Below are positions 61,522-64,000 of a stretch of 64,000 nucleotides of DNA, one piece after another. This DNA comes from Propionicimonas sp. GTDB taxonomy: Bacteria; Actinomycetota; Actinomycetes; Propionibacteriales; Propionibacteriaceae. A program made the position numbers and the translations under genes. Numbering within the stretch: position 1 is the first letter of the stretch; each line of letters begins with the position of its first letter. The notes below the pieces were generated by a model. It was given only the letters and a program-made list of their open reading frames with translations. It was not told the origin of the DNA and made no database searches. The stretch spans positions 434,001 through 498,000 of the forward strand of contig VMSW01000007.1 of the NCBI GenBank assembly GCA_013791955.1, written 5' to 3'.

Positions 61522-63138
61522 TCAACGAAGCAGGAAGTAGGGCGAGGAAAAGACCAGATGGACGGCCGCTGGCAGGCGGGACTTGATCTGGTTTTTCGTG
61601 AGCACATTGCTGGCTGAGCCGCCGCGCAACCTGGCGGTCACCACGGCCAGATCAGCGGCTGGCCAGCGATAGCCGGTCAGGTTGGTGGTGATCCTGCCAG
61701 CGGCGCGCTCGGCGGTCAGTCCAGGTGTGACGGAAAGGGCTGAGGCCCAGGACTTCACCGGGATTTCGGAGTCCTTCCAAAAGACCCGGGCGTGGGCGGA
61801 GTCGAGGTGGGCCAACATGTCCTGGGTGGCCATCCAATCCTTGGCCTGGTCGGGGTAGCCGTCGACGACCGGCCACATTCGCGGCTGGTGGCCCTGGGTG
61901 TCGAGCAGCCACTGCACCGTCCCGGTGATTGACCAAAGCTCGCCTGACTGTTTGCCCTTAGGCTTAATCGCTTTGGGTTTGGCCACCTTGATCATGGTGG
62001 CCATCGTCTCCTGGGGGCGACGCCACTTCTCGCCGATGGAGTTCTTGAACTCATCGCTGAGAAGGAGTGCTCGCATGACTGCGGCCAGCGAGGTGTCGTG
62101 GGTCAGGTAGACCTGGGCGAGCCGGTTCACCAGGGCGTCACTCGGAGTGTCGCTGACGTAGCGGACGGCCAGTCGGCGGCAGAGGCGCCGAGCGGTGGCC
62201 GGGTGATGCGCCAGGTAGCTCAGGTATTTGCGCAGCGCATCCGGACCGGCTTCGCGGGTGGCGTTCGGGTGGGTGAAGCCCATCACCTTAATCGGGCCGA
62301 CGTGGTGACTCCACTTGTAGAACTTGTATTTGTAGGTCTTCCAGTTCAGCCCGTGGCCGGTGAGGAGCAGTGCCGATTGGCGCACATCGGCCTCGGTGTA
62401 GTTGCCGACGCCGACGGTGTGCAGCTCAAGGAGTTCGCGGCCGAGGTTTTCGTTGGGGTTGTCGGCGGAGTTCATCTGGTTGTCCAGGTAGATCAGCATC
62501 GCGGGGTGGGTGATGGCCTTGTAAAGCATCGTGGAGTACTTGCCCGTGGCATTGCGCCGCAGCACCGACCAGTCAAACCAGGCGACGAATGAGGAGGCCT
62601 TGCCGTCGGCGGAGATGTAGAGATGGTCGCCCATGGTGTCGACCATCGACTCGAACAGGTAGCGCTTGGTGTAGATCTGGCGAATCGTCCGCGAGATACT
62701 CAGCGCCTTACCGGCCCGCCAGGACTCACCGTGGCTGGCCTTGTGCACCGTCTTGGTGGATTTGGTGACCCAACTCAGATGCTTGGCGATCATCTTGTTG
62801 GCGGTTTGATCGTCGATATGACCTGGGTGGAGCTGCTGATCGATCCACTTGGTGTAGCCGGTCTTTTCGATCTTCGCCGCGATCGATGAGGTTGGAGCGG
62901 GGCACACCCGTCGGGCCAGATGCCAGGCCAGGGACGAGTTCAGGTCGAGCTTGCCCGACAAGTTAGAGATGCGTGCCGGCAGCACTGGGGCGGCCGGGAA
63001 ACTGCTGGCCGCGACTGCTTGGCCGGGGGTGGCCAGCCCGCTGAGGGCTAAGCCGCCAGCTGCGGCCAGACCGAAGAACTGCCTTCGGTCTGGGGACAAC
63101 TCGATCTGGGTCGCTTCGAACTTGCTGCTGGTTTCCAC
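61522..63138 (-). CDS. DUF1800 family protein with Tat signal
   Basis: 538 residues from GTG 63138 (AAGGCGG upstream). The Tat motif is DRRQFFGLAAAGGLALSGLA (RR at 18-19), cleaved after AVA. DUF1800 signatures are present: HLARRVCPAPT, MVDTMGDHLYIS, NENLGRELLELHTVGVGNYTEADVRQ and LCRRLAVRYVSD. DUF1800 and DUF1501 proteins occur together across many bacteria as an exported pair of unknown function, possibly in polymer or surface-sugar metabolism. Here they precede a GDPD gene on the same strand. Confidence 0.87.
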   Translation of the reverse strand: METSSKFEATQIELSPDRRQFFGLAAAGGLALSGLATPGQAVAASSFPAAPVLPARISNLSGKLDLNSSLAWHLARRVCPAPTSSIAAKIEKTGYTKWIDQQLHPGHIDDQTANKMIAKHLSWVTKSTKTVHKASHGESWRAGKALSISRTIRQIYTKRYLFESMVDTMGDHLYISADGKASSFVAWFDWSVLRRNATGKYSTMLYKAITHPAMLIYLDNQMNSADNPNENLGRELLELHTVGVGNYTEADVRQSALLLTGHGLNWKTYKYKFYKWSHHVGPIKVMGFTHPNATREAGPDALRKYLSYLAHHPATARRLCRRLAVRYVSDTPSDALVNRLAQVYLTHDTSLAAVMRALLLSDEFKNSIGEKWRRPQETMATMIKVAKPKAIKPKGKQSGELWSITGTVQWLLDTQGHQPRMWPVVDGYPDQAKDWMATQDMLAHLDSAHARVFWKDSEIPVKSWASALSVTPGLTAERAAGRITTNLTGYRWPAADLAVVTARLRGGSASNVLTKNQIKSRLPAAVHLVFSSPYFLLR

Positions 63139-63542
63139 GTTCGCCGCCTTGGGGGAGGAGAGCCCTGATTCCCCAAACCCTAACGTTTCCTGAGGAAATC
63201 GTGAAGGCTTTTTGGCCGGTGAAACGTAGCTCCTTGTCAGCGCGCAAGCATCGGCTGGTGTGGCCCGCGGTGGCTGTGCTTGCGGTCGACAGTCCGGCGA
63301 GAGGCGGCCAGCCGCACGCAGCACAGAGACCACGCTTCTAACGGGGCGTCATCCGCGGTTGATCTCAGATCTTGGTCGATTGCTGTGCAGTCTCCCGCTT
63401 TTTCTCCGCCGCCCGTCAGCGGCCATTTGAAGCGTTTCAATGCGGGCTCAATCCGCCCCGGCGAGTTAGGAGGTGTGGAGCACCGGCTTCTCGGCGCCGA
63501 ATGCGTTGCTACGGTTTCCGGATACCCACCCAAGGAGAAAAA
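63139..63542. other. Divergent intergenic region before the last genes
   Basis: 404 bp. TTTCC-TGA-GGAAA (63186-63198) lies about 50 bp upstream of the DUF1800 start codon, and a LacI-type dyad (63427-63440) lies about 100 bp upstream of the last gene. No convincing gene is seen in either strand. Confidence 0.5.
63427..63440. promoter_or_regulatory. LacI-type operator-like dyad
   Basis: TTGAA-GCGT-TTCAA with a central CG resembles LacI/GalR family sites (TGAAACGTTTCA-like). It lies about 100 bp upstream of the last gene's start codon. Weak evidence: one inner pair is mismatched. Confidence 0.3.
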
Positions 63543-64000
63543 ATGATGCAATCGTGGAGAACCGTGGTCGGCGCGGCAGCCACCCTGGCAATATCAGTTG
63601 GCCTGCTCGCGCCGTCCGTCCCGGCGTCCGCGGTTCAAGCGACTGCGATCCCACCCGCGCCAGCGTCGCTGCGACTTGCTGTTGCCGCAGCGCAACCCGT
63701 TGTCGCGTCGGCAAGTTCGACTCTTTCGCGGAAGACAATGAAACAGGTCATTGCCGCGGCGAAGAAAAAGAACAAGAAGTCATTCAACTGGCGCTACGCC
63801 AAGCTGAAGAAGGCGGCGGCGCTGACGGCCATCATCAAGAAATCTCGCACCAAGCACGGCAAATTGTATCGCCAGTTCTTTGCAGCAATCAGCACTAAGA
63901 AGCAGGTGTCCCACCTCCTAAGGGTGACCAAAGGGAAGGGCTTCGAGGTGAGTGGAACGCCATCTCGGCCGATCGTCCATATCTGGGAGAACATCAAGCG
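63543..64000 (+). CDS. Secreted protein, 3' end cut by window edge
   Basis: Starts at ATG 63543 (or 63546), preceded by AAGGAG, and stays open for 152 codons to the edge. Residues 1-30 form a Sec signal peptide (VVGAAATLAISVGLLAPSVP, ASA). An Ala/Pro-rich spacer follows, then a strongly basic helical section (about 65-125) with KKKNKKSFNWRYAKLKK and IIKKSRTKHGKLYRQFF. The Lys-rich part could bind teichoic acid or nucleic acid. No domain is recognised in the visible part. Confidence 0.65.
   Translation, partial: MMQSWRTVVGAAATLAISVGLLAPSVPASAVQATAIPPAPASLRLAVAAAQPVVASASSTLSRKTMKQVIAAAKKKNKKSFNWRYAKLKKAAALTAIIKKSRTKHGKLYRQFFAAISTKKQVSHLLRVTKGKGFEVSGTPSRPIVHIWENIK

Overview
This is a 64 kb piece of a high-GC Gram-positive chromosome. 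Evidence for an actinobacterium: frequent GTG and TTG starts, paired clpP1-clpP2, a DUF222/13E12-type HNH gene, a septum-formation lipoprotein, an RNase E with a long acidic/arginine-rich N-terminus, and housekeeping gene order that, as I recall it, resembles Mycobacterium tuberculosis (tig-clpP-clpP-clpX, valS-folC-ndk-rne, rplU-rpmA-obg-proB, proA-nadD-rsfS-phosphatase). PTS HPr/enzyme I and a fused NADH-dependent ferredoxin:NADP oxidoreductase would fit a facultatively anaerobic, sugar-using lineage, perhaps Propionibacteriales. That placement is inference.

Region 1 (1-21.5 kb) is accessory. It starts with a cut AlbA_2 (Schlafen-type) gene behind a clean operator palindrome, then an HNH nuclease and a zinc-ribbon NERD protein. 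After these come two coupled secreted proteins, a methyltransferase, an unknown 285-aa protein, TspO, a DUF222-HNH protein, a small RTX protein, a ~1.1 kb stretch without a recognisable gene, a VIT1-type transporter, a TetR/DUF6326 divergent pair with two operators, a 2-hydroxyacid dehydrogenase, a duplicated lipoprotein, HdeD, a MarR/EamA divergent pair with an 18-bp palindrome across the EamA start codon, an SDR and the fused Nfn enzyme.

Region 2 (21.9-45 kb) is mostly core: a small membrane protein, tRNA-Gly(TCC), tig, clpP1, clpP2, clpX, ptsH, ptsI, then valS (inverted) with a septum-formation lipoprotein, folC, ndk, a CPBP protease, uridine kinase, an AlkD-like protein, a TIGR03960 radical SAM protein, its DUF2344 partner displaced by an epimerase and a SulP transporter, and rne.

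Region 3 (45-51.2 kb) is a mainly minus-strand block between rne and rplU: SRPBCC protein, nadE, an alpha/beta hydrolase (plus strand), ogt overlapping an Ada-AlkA fusion, and a LysE exporter.

Region 4 (51.3-58.6 kb) is the rplU-rpmA-obg-proB-(PQ-loop)-proA-nadD-rsfS-phosphatase series, tightly packed with several 4-base start/stop overlaps but broken by a terminator and by a 0.3 kb repeat cluster. Region 5 (58.7-64 kb) holds a DUF1800-DUF1501-GDPD export cluster and a cut secreted protein.

Two dispersed palindromic repeat families run through the intergenic gaps. One exists in two forms that differ by a paired change in the hairpin stem, and one copy supplies the last codons and stop of ogt. 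No complete insertion sequence, integrase, prophage or CRISPR array was seen.
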